Shown here piece after piece: positions 41,520 through 53,005 of a DNA stretch of 64,000 nucleotides. Both the position numbers and the translations under genes were made by a program. The DNA is from Gracilaria gracilis (Eukaryota; Rhodophyta; Florideophyceae; Gracilariales; Gracilariaceae), in assembly GCA_030374805.1 (NCBI GenBank), contig JARGSG010000088.1:186001-250000 (forward strand). Direction: 5' to 3'. The notes beneath the pieces are model-generated. The model did not search any database. It had not been told where the DNA came from and worked only from the letters and a program-made list of their open reading frames with translations. Within the stretch, counting starts at the first letter, position 1. Every line of letters begins with the position of its first letter.

Positions 41520-42501
41520 CTAGTTCTCCCGTTGCGATGTACCGGACTCAAGAACTTGTAGCATTTCGCTAATCTGCTTCTTGGCTTGGGGTGCCCATCC
41601 TCGATTTGCTGCCGGGGATGCTGGACTGGGATGCAATACACAATGCACGGTTAATCCTGTTCCTTCCAGCGCAATTTTGCATCGTTTTTCCGCAAATCCT
41701 CCAATCCCACACACGGCCTGTACTTCAAGAACCTCCGCAACTTTTCTTAAGGCAATATCACATGCTTCCATAATCGTTTTCCGCTCTACTGCCTTCAACT
41801 GAACGGGTGTGCGATTGCGACCCCCACTCTCCATAAACATCAGCGGACAGTAGTTGTGAACAAAAAAAGTTTCGAAGAAGGTCGGAGCATCACCGTACTC
41901 AATCTGGGCCCATTCCCTCCACAATCTTTTTCCTGAAACCTCACTTCTAGTACACGAAAAGCCAGACACGGGCCTTTTGGCGTTCTCGAGCTGTGGGCGA
42001 TTTATGCTTATGTCATTTGGCATCTTTAGAAATTCGCGGACAGCAGTTACTTCACCAAACGGAACTCCTGTTTGAGCCATGCCCCATGGACCGGGATTCA
42101 TCCCAACCAGTAGCACTTTCTTCTTTGAGTTCCCAAATTTCCGTACATACCTGCTCATTATACAGATTTAGACAGTTAGAACATCACGCAGTCGGAAAAG
42201 TTGCCTAGACACGTAGAGATTGAACATACCATTCATGAGCGTCCCACGCGTATTCAAGAGGATTATAGACATGTGTTACGGGTTTTGCAAAAGATAGCTT
42301 CGATAGCTCATCGCTCATATCTTTCTCTGCTTCCAAAATTCGCGATGCAATATCTGCACCTCTCTTTCGCTTCGCAGAGCGAGGCTTCTCGGGCATTGCC
42401 ATAGTTGAAGATGTTCCATGTGTCAATGACCTTTTTCTTGTACTTACCATTTTCGGTTTAATACGAAACAAGGAAGAAGCGAGGGCAAATGCAGGTTGCA
42501 T
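41520..42501 (-). CDS. SMUG1: Single-strand-selective uracil-DNA glycosylase SMUG1, two exons
   Basis: Exon 1 is 42501-42230 and exon 2 is 42150-41520. The 79-bp intron (42229-42151) begins GTATGT and ends GAGCAG, and removing it restores the reading phase so that HEW is followed by YVRKFG. The product is 300 residues. Family motifs are VYNPLEYAWDAHEWYV just before the intron, then the active-site loop LLVGMNPGPWGMAQTGVPFG and the C-terminal loop LHPSPASPAANRGW. SMUG1 removes uracil and oxidised pyrimidines such as 5-hydroxymethyluracil in base-excision repair. The N-terminal 75 residues are basic. Starts at 42501 and 42450 are both possible; the former adds MQPAFALASSLFRIKPK, which could target mitochondria. 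It is head-to-head with the four-exon gene at 42772. Confidence 0.93.
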
Positions 42502-42771
42502 GAGACTCTTGTCCTGGACAACCAAAGACAAAGACAACCCTTTCCTTACGTTCCGCACTATTGGTGCTCTTTATATGCGGAACAAACGGGAGTAAAAGGT
42601 TTAACTCTTTGAGTTGAGCTCATCTGCAAGTTCGCCTATCTAAATGCCCTTGAGGCACTGCGGGACCGCGGCGTCTTCTTATCTTCCTTGGAAAGCATCA
42701 AAGTTCAGACTCTTTGAATTTACAAGAATTTTTGTGAATGCTTACAGTGCATGCCATTCGTATCGGTTTGT

Positions 42772-43337
42772 ATGGGACTGTTTCCAGATAATCGTCTCGC
42801 GATGCAGGGACGTGCTCCTCTTCCCACGGTCCGTCAAGGTTGTTGAACTTCCAAGTCCCAAGTGCTTCCAAGTGCCTCCTGGAGCTCTCTCCGTTTTCAG
42901 CGCAAGCGATAATTCCGACGGCAAAGCCAGGCCATCCAGGTCATGAGTACGTTGTCCGAGTCATATAGTGCTGTCCAGAATACGATTCGTTCTGATGCTG
43001 ACATTCCTTTCAGGCTCTCAAACGGGCTTCAAACCCAAGTCTGTCTTAACGCAGCCATCCGCTCAGAGTTCGGTACCCATAGTTCCAAAGCATGGTACAG
43101 TAAGTGTCAACGTTAACCTCCTGGTTTAAATAGCGACATCTTTGTTGACATCAGTTTTTATATCATTGTCCTTTCGATTACTATTCTGAACTTAATAAGG
43201 AAACTGTTGAACAACTGCGTGAGATCTTGAGTTCGAAGGAAACGGAGTTGGAAAACCTGCGAAAGAAAACAATCGAGTACCAAGCTCGACTGGATAGAGT
43301 TGCGTTCGTTCTCAAGTCAAGCAACAACAACAGCTGA
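42772..43337 (+). CDS. Small four-exon coiled-coil protein
   Basis: No single frame shows this gene; it appears when three short GT-AG introns are removed. Exons are 42772-42838, 42901-42939, 43014-43099 and 43155-43337. Introns are 62, 74 and 55 bp, ending TTTTCAG, TTTCAG and ACATCAG, the third beginning GTAAGT. All phases agree and give 124 residues. The start is MGLFPDNRLAMQGR, the middle is Pro/Ser/Gln-rich, and the last 45 residues form a coiled coil (ELNKETVEQLREIL, then KETELENLRKKTIEYQARL) before the TGA. I do not recognise the family. The first two 5' splice sites (GTTGTT, GTCATG) are weak, so the exon 1-2 boundary is less certain than the last two exons. Confidence 0.6.
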
Positions 43338-46176
43338 GTTCAGCTGTTACTGCTGTTTATCAGCCTAACACATTCTGTGTGAATCCACTCTGATTGTTTT
43401 GCGCAAATGGTCGATTTATTCTGAACTTGCTTCATTTGAGAAAGCATAGCATCCTGTTTTGTAGCTATAAAGGTTGCGTGTACCAGTCGCAGGAAAGGCC
43501 ACACAAACAAGTCTGGCGGTTGATCTAATCTCCTTTAAGAATTAAAACCGTTTGTCTATTGATCTTGAAGTCTTTGCCTGAGGCGATCGAATTCAGTTGA
43601 CGTTTAATGTAAGAACACTCTTGATTCTGTTGTGCTTGCGTATATCTCAGCCTCCCGGATTAAAGAGATATATGCCCAAGAAGGAAAAACACACGTTCTC
43701 TAAGGAGAAGCAGGAAGGGGTCGGACTTCGGTGCAGGGTAGGCCATTTTCCAGGGCAGTATATGGACAAACTGAATCACGAAGTGGAAAGTCAGTAGTCA
43801 CTTCTTTATTAACTTTAACCTTTGCAAACTCCCCCTCTGGAGCAGCAGATGTTTCCGGTGCTACAAAAAAAAGCACGAGAACTGTATGCCTCATGTCCCT
43901 ACTGAACAGACGGTTGGGCCAAACGACGGTCACAATTAGTTTTCTGCCGCCTACCAAATTAGTACCAAAGCATTTGGTCGAGGTGTTTCCCACTACATAC
44001 CGACGATGCTTAAAAGTTGAACGAAGAGACGAAACAAGATAGTCTTCGGGTCCGAAGTCGGACACAGCATCATGTTGCTTATGAAGTTAGAAGCAAAACC
44101 GGTGACCTTTCGGCTGAAATAAAAGTACCACCCCCTCAATTTGTCCGGGGTCCCTTTACGTTGACCAGCCTAAAAGGTGATGCCCTAAGAGAAACTTGTC
44201 AAGACGCTTGTGCCTAGTCGTGGACGCCAGGAAAAATCCGTTCCTAGTATTGTTAGAAAATGGCCGGTTAGAGTGTTGGCCTTTCTTCTGAGAGAGCGTT
44301 TCTTTGAGCAGAAACGTTCTCCACCAAGCCATAATTGAGCTAGTGCACTCATAAACAGAGAGAGAGAGAGCTTAAAAGGTGCATAAACTTAAACGATAAA
44401 TACTAAGGGTCGTTCCATGACTTCAATAATCTGTAAATGGTTAATTCTTAATCAATTCATTTAAAGGCGTGCTATAAGTTCACGAAAAGCAAAACTGATA
44501 ATTTTAAGAGCCTGTGGACGTCATTTTTCTGGGAAAGGGGCCAAACGACGCGGGTGATGACAAACACAAAAGAACGAAACGAATGCCAGGGTACCAGCCT
44601 GAATAGGCAAAAACTTATAACGCGATAGAGAACTCAGCTGTGCAGATGCGACGCAAAGTTACTCTATTATGCTTCGAAGCACAAGAGAAACCTGTCGCAG
44701 CACGGGTGAATACCGATTAGAAATCCAACCGCAAAGCTTACGCTCGCAGTAGGGGAAGACAAAGCCACAACAACCGCAGAAGTATCTACGTAATGCGTGC
44801 TCACTTTAAAGTGACACGCAACAGCGCTTTAGTTGTAAAGGCGGGACACCAAACCGTCTAAGGGATCGAAAAAAAAACGAAGGCATTTGATAGCAGGTCG
44901 GCACGGACTGTGCTAAAAAGTAAATTAGTTGCTAAGGGGGAGGGTTGATGACGACGAAGGGAGAGAAACAAGGGTTGACTCAAGTTGCGGGGGTCTTCGA
45001 GGGGAAATAATCTACTCGAGTTGAGTTGACGGTGACGCTTCAACTCGAGGGTTTATATAGACTTGCGCTAAAGTGCATACTCCCGGTAACCAAATACTCT
45101 GGTTGTCCTGCCATTACATACTAGATTGTTAAGGAGAGCAGAATGCCTTACGTGAATGTGGCATATAACCCTAACCGCAATCGATCTTATTTAAGGCCTC
45201 TCTGACCTCACGTTCACCACAGTCGCAGTAAGCCGCACGAAAGTCGTTCGCAGTTTGTCACTCCGCAGTCCCAATACCGCTGCCCTCGTCGCTGAGATTA
45301 CATATGACGACACGGGATCTCAACATGCCTTGCGGTCCTCACTAATTGATGATGAAGCCGTTGAAAGTTCTCGCCAGTCCAGTGGTTTCTGTGCTAGCGC
45401 AGACTTCACGTGGCCACCGAAGTTAATGGCAGAGTTTGAAGCCATTCTTCGCAATATCGCACGCGTACCTATCCGATATCATTCGGTGGATAATAAACCG
45501 CGCATTTTCTGTAACCGGCTGCCAACTATTTACCTCAGGGGGATTCTCTTCGGTCTTCGAACTGCCTTGCGTGTTTCTGCTTCTTCCCGCAACTCCGGGG
45601 GAGATGTAATGCTTCTCATTGAGTTGTTTAAATTTCGTGTGGCCGATTAAACACATTATTCCTCGTTACTTGTTCAGTGTTTTGTACTCTGTTGTGGTCT
45701 TTCCAAGGCCACAAAAGTAGACGGTGTATAGTGGCTGCGCGGCAGAGAATCCGGCGTTCTGTTGGTTGGTAGTAGCGACGAAGGAAGCACCGCGGTGGCT
45801 GGCGACGCGCAGCTAGGGCGCGCGGTGTCGCACAGAGGCATGTCGGTAGTGCGGAAGTACTTCCAGACGCGCGGTAGTGTGCGCTTGGTGGCGCGGCGGT
45901 TGGAGTAAGAGAAACAGCGTGGAAGCTGTTTCTTATATCTCCCGTTGAGATGTCGAAAAAAATCTTGTTGGGGGTGTCCCGTTCGTGAGAGATACCCTCT
46001 CGAATCCGCCACCACAGAGCCTATTCAATTTTCAAATCTCCAGAGGGTGCGCGCTTCAACGAAAATCTTCTGCAATTCGCACTCAACATGACACGGGCAA
46101 AGCAACTCACCATTTCAGCCCAATTGCTACACTGCCGTTTGCGTCTGCAGCCGCTGCAGTGCAGCGGTGTATCATG
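43338..46176. other. Intergenic, about 2.8 kb up to the MULE
   Basis: Frames at 43700-44065 (-) and 45255-45650 (+) exist but show no domain, motif or biased composition that would support a gene. There is an inverted repeat CTCGAGTTGA...TCAACTCGAG at about 45014-45048 with a 15-bp spacer, and a short GA tract near 44360. Confidence 0.45.
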
Positions 46177-46186
46177 CCCTGTCTTT
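46177..46186. repeat. Target-site duplication, left (10 bp)
   Basis: CCCTGTCTTT lies immediately outside the left inverted repeat and is repeated exactly and in the same orientation at 52937-52946. MULE insertions typically duplicate 9-11 bp. Confidence 0.9.
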
Positions 46187-46388
46187 GGCCGGCGGCGAAT
46201 CTACGCACCGTAGATACTGTAAAATCGCTTCCATAGAACCTCCACTTCTATGTAGAGGTTCTCAACAGAATCTCCACTTCAAAGAGGAGGTTTTCCAAAT
46301 CCCCTGCGGCCATTGCCAACCCGCCAAGTTACCAGAGCACCCATTTCAAAGATCCTCACTGGCCTGGTCTTTTTCCGTGACAAACACC
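46187..46388. repeat. MULE left terminal inverted repeat
   Basis: It aligns with the reverse complement of 52736-52936. By eye there are about 17 substitutions and one single-base gap over 202 bp. The outer end reads GGCCGGCGGCGAATCTACGC. Within the repeat is a smaller inverted repeat, AGAACCTC...GAGGTTCT. Confidence 0.92.
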
Positions 46389-46522
46389 GCTCCAGCTTCG
46401 TGGCAACTTCACTCCCGCGCTTCCCCTACTCTTTCTGTCACCAACTTTTGCTTTCACCTCTGTAGAATTTAAAAAAAGCGCGCGCTACTCTGCATGCCTC
46501 AAAGCTTGGCCAACCCTCTTCC

Positions 46523-46773
46523 CTGTATCACCGGTGGCCATCGGCCTGTGTCTCGCTCCCTTACCGGCAACTGCCGCCTTCCGTCTCACTCCCTTACCGA
46601 CAGCTGCCTCTCTCCATCCCGCTCCCTCACCGGCAGCTGCCGGCCTCCGTCTTGCTTCTTTACCGGCAGCTGCCGGCCTTCATCGCGCTCACCCACCGGC
46701 AACTGCCGCCCTCTGTCGCGCTCTCTCATCCACTGTTAGCGCTCTCCGTCGCGCTTTATCACCGCCAGCTGCC
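46523..46773. repeat. 33-bp minisatellite inside the MULE
   Basis: About 7.6 units of 33 bp occur, each with a core like CACCGGCAGCTGCCGGCCT followed by a CGCGCTC-type end; units start at 46523, 46556, 46589, 46622, 46655, 46688, 46721 and 46754. The period is a multiple of three, so one + frame stays open and encodes an 11-residue Ala/Leu/Pro-rich repeat, but no other sign of coding was seen. It may serve as subterminal transposase-binding DNA (inference). Confidence 0.85.
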
Positions 46774-46949
46774 ACATTTTGTCAGGCATCCGCACCAGTT
46801 CACCTGAAAACCCCTCCGCGCGCATCACACGGCCCTTGCAGCTGCTGTAGAACAGCAGCCCCATCACACACTTTTCTTTTGCCAGCCCGCCGTGCAAATT
46901 TCATGGTCTCCGTCGCTGCCACTCAACACTCCTAGCGACACCCTTTTTT

Positions 46950-47520
46950 CCCGCCCGTGCTGCCGCGCACAACCCGCTGCCTAGCACATTGCACCTTTCC
47001 GCCGCTGCCGCCTTGCACACCGCCCCCTCCAGCCGCCCCCGCCTTATATACCGCCACGTTCCGCCGCCGATATCTCCAACACCGCAGTTTCCAGCCGCTG
47101 CCGGCCGATACATCGCAATCTCCCACTGTTGCCACCTCGTACATTTCCTGCCAGCCACTGCTGTTCGCACATCGCACTCTATCGACGTTGCCCTCTCGTA
47201 CATTTCACCCTTCACCTGCTGCCGCGAGACGTGCAGCATTCTCTCGTCGCTGCCACTCAACAACTGCCCTTACGCACATTGCCAGCCACTCGCCAGTGCC
47301 ACCCGTTGGACGCTACTCACATTGATAGCCCTCCACCACTAACGCCTTCTCGACGCCACGCGTACTTTAGCCAACCGTCTCTGCCGCGCGTTGACGGCCA
47401 CGCACATTGCTTGCCTTTCGCCGCTGCCGCCCGTTTACCGATGCCAGGCACATTGCTCTCTTCTCGACGCTGCTTCCCGTCGGTTGTCACTATGGATATT
47501 GGTCTCCCTTTCCCGCTGCT
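46950..47520. repeat. Degenerate ~31-bp repeat array inside the MULE
   Basis: Imperfect units of roughly 28-33 bp follow a pattern such as CACATTGCACCTTTCCGCC then GCTGCCGCCTTG. They recur at least nine times with drift in length and sequence. The array lies between the minisatellite and the 3' end of the transposase. Frames across it reflect composition only. Confidence 0.6.
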
Positions 47521-47770
47521 GGTCGCACGCCGCTAGCCGAGCACCGCGCGCATCTCACATGCTCCCAGCCGTAATTACCGGAATGCACATCGCTCACTCT
47601 GTCTCCACTACCGTACGCTATCGTCACCTCGCGCGTATCCTTCATCTTTCTTAAAGGACATTACGCTAGTACGTCGTCCAGGAAGCTCTTTCTCAAGCCT
47701 TTACCACAATCATTGGTACGTTACACTCTGTGAGGGTTTTATTCTCCGTAGAAAAGGATTGGCTACTAAC

Positions 47771-50700
47771 TTATGAACCACTATCCTCTACGTTGTTTCC
47801 GTACTGATTATCAGGATGATCCACGACCGCAATTGCTCTTTCGATTGCTTGGGACGGATTTAAGGTATGGGTAGCTGCTGGAGAAGCCGTATCGAGGGGA
47901 GAAGTCGTGCGAAGTAACTGCGTTGTTGGTGTGTCTGAGCTCTGAACAGCTCCCCGTACCCGTTGGCGCTTTGAACCGCCCCTCTCGAGGAAAGAGCGCT
48001 TTCTCTTTCGGGCTCGTGCTCCTAAACCAGCGTTGGGATTGATACTGGGGGGTATGACGTTGGCGGTAGACGCCGTGTTCGGGAGATCTGGGACCTGAGA
48101 TGGCGCCGGAATAAGTTGCATCGGGTTGCTTGGATATCGACCGGCGTTCAACTGACGCAATCCCTCTTCGAGGTATCGCTGGACGTTTGTGACCGCAACG
48201 CTGCCATAACTCTGTTCGAAGCCGTGCATTTGGTCGTATAGGGCTTTTCCATCGGATTAAGATGCATATCTGGAAACCTCTTGTGCTCGTTGCTGCCTCA
48301 GACTGGATATAACGTTATGAGAACCTTCGGTAAAGTCGAGATGGGTTACTGATGGCACTGGTTGGGTTGAAGCATGTCCATACAGCGGTACCTCTTCATT
48401 GTTCCTTGATAGGTCCTCCCGTGTTCGCAGTATATCCTGGAGGGTCCAATGCTCCGTCGAGCGGCTCCAGTAGGGATGCCAGAAATCGGTGATTCGTACC
48501 ATCGCTGGAAGTACGGCTCCAATTCAGGCCACTGGTTACGCACCTCCCGGAAGACTACAAAAAGGAGGGTGAGGTGGGGGCAAGGAATACTCCATGCTGT
48601 CAAGTTTTGACAGCTGCACTTGCCTGACACGGTCTCCAATGCAGATGTGCGTCTGTGCAAGTGCAACGTGTATGGTCTTCTTTGCTTGTGTTGCGGGTTT
48701 TCATCATTCTCCCCCCTTCCTAGCTATGCAAGAGAAAAGACGACGAGAGGTTGGTCGGTAGAGATCTGGAGTTCGTGGACATTGATGTCGTAGTTGAATG
48801 GGGTATTTTGCGATTGGAGGACTATAGCATTCGTCAAGACGTAGCGCCCGGAATATGGCAACACTTCGCTCGAGACATTTCATGATGCTATAGCTGGTAT
48901 ACTCTTGTACCATATTCGTGGCTGCATCCATCGACATTGGCAGGCCGGAAGAGTGGAGACGGTTTCTAAGAGCAGTGTCGCGCATAGAGGCTCTCTGTCC
49001 TGGTTCTTGCCACTGTCGCTCAGTGATGGAGAGCATGGCATTGGAGACCTCCGAGAAGGGAACGTCATTGCGGAGAATATAGTGACGGTACCGAGAGTGG
49101 GAGGCCTGACAGTAGCCGGAGCCCTGAAAAAAGAACCTATGTGCTAGGTTCATGCCCTTGAAGCACCTCACCAACATTGACGGATTGTCCCTGTATAAAA
49201 ACTTATACCATTGCTGTATGAATGTACCGAACAGGGAAAAGTATCGTTGCTCGAAGAGAGTTCTGCGCTCTTGAAAGCGGTCCATACTGGTACTTCGTAG
49301 TAGGACATGCAGGTCCACCCCCATATCTTTCACCAGATCGTTCCTCCGTATCGTAAGGCACCAGCGTTGGACATTCGGACCCTGGTTTTGGTTCAAATAC
49401 CAGTCATCGAGTTGTATGTATGATAGAGGGAACACTTGGCGAATAGCTCCAATAAGTGCCTTGCACTGATCCACTGTTAAAGATGATGGCGAAATGCGCA
49501 TACAATCTTTAAACATCTCCAATGCCCACCCAAATCTGGTACTGCTCTCGTCTCCAATGTAGCCCTTGTACACCGTCGTTTAGTTCCCATCATTATGCCG
49601 TCCATTAAAACTGATAAGAGGTAAATTGAAGCGATTTGCTATCGCTTTGCAGTCTACGGAGATACCTGGAACGATTCCATAACGTTCATTATCCACTGAC
49701 CACCGCTCCAGACACCACGCCACATACTGAAGCCCGTTCTTGCCATCAGTGCGGCAGTACACCTTGTTTCTCGGGTTCTTGGCTTGAAGGGCTATGAGGT
49801 TCTGGTACAGCCTCGAGCATTCCTTCTCTTTGGGATACTGAGTATCCGATATATATTTCAACCTCTTTCGAAACCTCTCCCTGTCTATAAGCACACCATA
49901 TTTGTCCTCCATCAGCCGCAGTACCACATTGTACTGTAGATGCAACGTGTTTCGCAGATTGCTAGCTCCCCTTTCCATATTGGGGGCAAGCTTACGGCGT
50001 AGGGCGGTGATCTGGGGAGTATGGTTATGATGAGCCTTTGCGAATTGGGGAGAGAAAACACACTCCGACTCCCCGTCATTAGACACCCGTACCCTTCGAA
50101 TCTTGAAACTATAGGGCCACTTCGTGTGCTCCTCGTAAATCAAGAAGCATTTCATGTATCATCGAAGCAAAACCTTCCTCCCATCTTCATCCACTCTATA
50201 TTTAGAGTCGCGGATATATACTTTGAAGCCAAAGTATTCTGAGATGTACTGAAGTTGTTGTGGGACCTCGCTGTGAGCAGTTGCATCCATTTGTTCCAAG
50301 TAAGCCACAAAACCACGGCGAATGCATTCATGAGGGGGGTACTCATCGCAAACAGGGCTGCTATACCTTGTCTGTGTAGTACTACATGCCGTAGATTTTG
50401 TAGATTGTTCAGAACACGCATCATCTTCAACCTCCCTACCATAACCTTCGCCCCCCTCGTAATCATCCGCGGATGGACACACGATGGCAACTGGTGGAGG
50501 ATCTTTATCTCTCCTTGCTAATTCCATTACATCGATAACTGAACTATCTTGTGAGGTTGGGTTACCACCCACCGATGCGGGTTGTGCAGCATATACTACC
50601 TCGCAATCAGGAGATCCTCCCCTACTATCATCACTTACGTAGATGATGTTATGGGTGCCCTGATGGTTGTCTTCCTGCTCTTGCCATGCCTCGCGTACTT

Positions 50701-51382
50701 GACTACGCATGTACTCGCCATCACATTGGGTCGCATGAGCGATATTGGTGACTCCAGAAGGGCGTGATGGGAAGCGGTCCATGAATTCCTCTTTATCACA
50801 TTCCTCCCATGAGCCACTTCTCCTCCCCTGTGATGGTGGAGTGAAATTGATATGGAGAATAAGCATGTAGCCGCGAGCATTCTTGCTGATCGCTGCTTTA
50901 ACAATCTCACTCCTGCGCTTTTCACCACTTCGCTCCCCACTACCAAGGCGTTCGTGGTTGTGCACATTCTTGTCCGTAGATAACCATCCCGTCTCGTCAC
51001 ACAGGGCTTTCGCCATGAATGTGGCTTTGCATCCAGTGCCAAGGGCAGCACATTTATACCTCAGACATCTCATTCGGATGTTCATGCCAAACTTCTTCGA
51101 TCTCCGCATTTTCTTGCAGTACTGAACGCCATATTGGTAACCTTCAGAAGCGCAGAGTTCATAAATATACTTCGCCATGTCAACCACATTCCACGTGCTT
51201 GAGTTCTCTTCATCCTCTTTCCCAGAGCTCTCCACCAACGGCTCTTCCACTTGTGAATTTTTTGCAGAACCTCTTTTCTTGCTCTCTTGTATGGGACCAA
51301 GATCCTCTGACTCTGTACCATCCCCAAGATCCTCGCCCTCTCCCTTCTCACGGCAACACTTGTTCCTATCCCGTAAACCCAT
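47771..51382 (-). pseudogene. MULE transposase (MURA type), broken
   Basis: Read from 51382 downward, most of the protein stays in a single frame. The N-terminus is charged. A FAR1/WRKY-like zinc finger at about 51200-50930 shows the C..C..HNH pattern in YKCAALGTGCKATF and STDKNVHNHERLG. The DDE core follows, with the first Asp in SVDCKAIANRFNLPLISFNG and the second in LTVDQCKALIGAIRQVFP. The usual C-x2-H after the second Asp is degraded. A SWIM zinc finger, KCSCQNLTAWSIPCPH, lies at about 48600-48550 but in a shifted frame. The C-terminus is basic (GLGARARKRKRSFLERGG). Breaks are TGA at 50159-50161, TAA at 49580-49582, stops at 48701-48706, frame changes around the SWIM finger, and a stop near 48257. 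The breaks do not match introns. Confidence 0.88.
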
Positions 51383-51394
51383 CGAACCTTTCTC

Positions 51395-52682
51395 TCAAAC
51401 ACCTGCTCGTTTATATGGGGTGTTCTTTTCTTTGCAGCGCCCCCTTCCCTCCCCCACCCGTTTCTCAAGGCGCCCGGCGTAGATACCCTTCAGACGCTTC
51501 TTCTGTATCTGAAGCACTGCCATTTGGTCTGATACAGGCAACATATGAGATACAGCCATAACCGGAGCCACACGAGCCTTGATACATGCCCATCTATACT
51601 GCTCCGTGAGATCTGGGGCATGACCGGGCATATAAAGGAGATTCGGCATGACTCCAAGAGTGCGAGCGAAGTGGGACATCATCGATATGACGTACGCACC
51701 GCAGCTATGCGATTCATTCTGCTCACAATATCCTAGAACATCCTGCATGTAGTTCTGCGTCTCGTGAGTCCACTTTCTCTTTCCCGGAAGAGAGTGGTCT
51801 ATCACTGCAGTAATGAGCCCCCGACACTAATTAGGGCTCTCCGTACGCAAGCTATCACCCCAATAAACACGTCAATTCTCGCCCTCTACCTGCTCAGCGA
51901 CAAAAGCGCCCCAGTTATTGCTGTTAATGTTGATTGGAACGACAACAGTATGAATATCAGTCGGAGTCATGTGTAGTTTTCGGGTGATGGTACTTGTAAA
52001 GCAATTCAATATCTCAACTCTCGATTGACGCGACTTTCCAGCGTACACATTTGCATTTGCACCCAAATGGCATCCCGTTTTCGCTGTTATGAGAACTACA
52101 CCTTGCTTGGGCTCAAGCTCCATTATGCCAGCATCCAACATGACGTTACAGAACCATCCATTCTTCTTCGAGAAAGACTGCAATGTAGGACCCACATGAC
52201 AATTCGAGTGTACAGCACTAATATTTTCCGTGATTATATAAAACCATAAGCCTTTCAGCTCATGGAGATTTTTGAGCTCCATTCGTCCGAAAACAATCGA
52301 AGTTTTTGCCGCGACAAAACGAGGAAAACAAGAAACAGAATTTAGCCTAGCTCGGATCTTCCGCACCTCTTCATTCGTTAGATCACGCTCGCCAGAATGA
52401 GTAGCCCGTTGTACCTCCTCCAATGTCTTGTGGGGCAAAAAAATTGTCGTACACCTCATCGCTGGAATCCTCATTGCGAGAATCGATGAAGTTGCACACC
52501 ATTGTGTCTAGCAAGTCTGGCGGCGGATAATGTACTGACGGATCGTGTTCGTCGCGAACAGTAATCATTTTGATACAGAAAACGGAGATGAAAGTCGAGA
52601 ACGAAGGGTCCTCAAAGCTCCCAATGTTGCGCTCCGCCACCCAACTGATACTTGAAAAAGCGCGCGCAAAGATATCGCACAA
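51395..52682 (-). pseudogene. Ulp1-like (C48) cysteine protease of the MULE, broken
   Basis: This ORF lies upstream of the transposase on the same strand. Most of it is one frame from 52474 to 51395 with stops at 51872-51874 (TGA) and 51827-51829 (TAG). An acidic N-terminal part sits in another frame (52682-52440), and the shift coincides with an A7 run near 52437. Ulp1 landmarks are TVVVPININSNNWGAFVAEQ, WGDSL (catalytic Asp), and CEQNESHSCGAYVISMM (oxyanion Gln and catalytic Cys). The catalytic His expected before the Trp is Asn (AAC). Ulp1 proteases remove SUMO-like modifiers; this copy cannot be active. Its role in an intact element is unknown. Confidence 0.8.
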
Positions 52683-52735
52683 AGAGAGAGAGACGCAAAG
52701 CTGCGGGGGTAAAATTGTCCAAAAGTTGGAGGTGG

Positions 52736-52936
52736 GGTGTTTGTCACGGAAGCAGACCAGGCCAATGAGGATCTTTAAAATGGGTGCTCCGGCAACTTGG
52801 CGGGTTGGAAATGGCCGCGGGGGATTTGGAGAACCTCCTCTTTGAAGTGGAGGTTCTGTTCAGAACCTCTACATGCAAGTGGAGGTTCTAGGGAAGCGAT
52901 TTTATAGTATCTATGGTGCGTAGTTTCGCCGCCGCC
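52736..52936. repeat. MULE right terminal inverted repeat
   Basis: This is the reverse-complement partner of 46187-46388. The outer end reads, inward, GGCGGCGGCGAAACTACGC. Confidence 0.92.
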
Positions 52937-52946
52937 CCCTGTCTTT
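52937..52946. repeat. Target-site duplication, right (10 bp)
   Basis: CCCTGTCTTT is identical to 46177-46186 and directly abuts the right TIR. Confidence 0.9.
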
Positions 52947-53005
52947 CTCACGCCATCGAAAAAACCATCCAATACCGCTTTTTCTACGCATCCTGCAACT
53001 AATAG

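Larger units (their letters stand above)
46187..52936. mobile_element. Mutator-like element (MULE) with long TIRs, transposase and Ulp1-like protease
   Basis: The element is 6,750 bp. Its ends are fixed by about 200-bp terminal inverted repeats and an exact 10-bp target duplication, CCCTGTCTTT. Inside, on the minus strand, a Ulp1-like ORF lies upstream of a MURA-type transposase, and the transposase-distal end holds about 1.2 kb of tandem repeats. Both genes are broken by in-frame stops and frame changes, so this copy is not autonomous. Ulp1-like genes captured by MULEs are known in land plants; those described as Kaonashi often lack long TIRs, whereas this element has them. Transposition likely predates the decay, since the TIRs still agree at about nine bases in ten. 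Confidence 0.93.

Noticed and set aside
45255-45650. 131-codon + frame before the MULE
   Set aside because: There is no motif or composition signal. Its length is within what random sequence gives here.
46534-46935. A 133-codon + frame encoding an 11-residue repeat
   Set aside because: The open frame follows from the 33-bp period of the minisatellite. There is no sign of selection, so it is listed only as a repeat.
50150-50170. Intron at the first transposase interruption
   Set aside because: No GT-AG pair removes the TGA while keeping the frame; the frame is the same on both sides, so it is a nonsense change.
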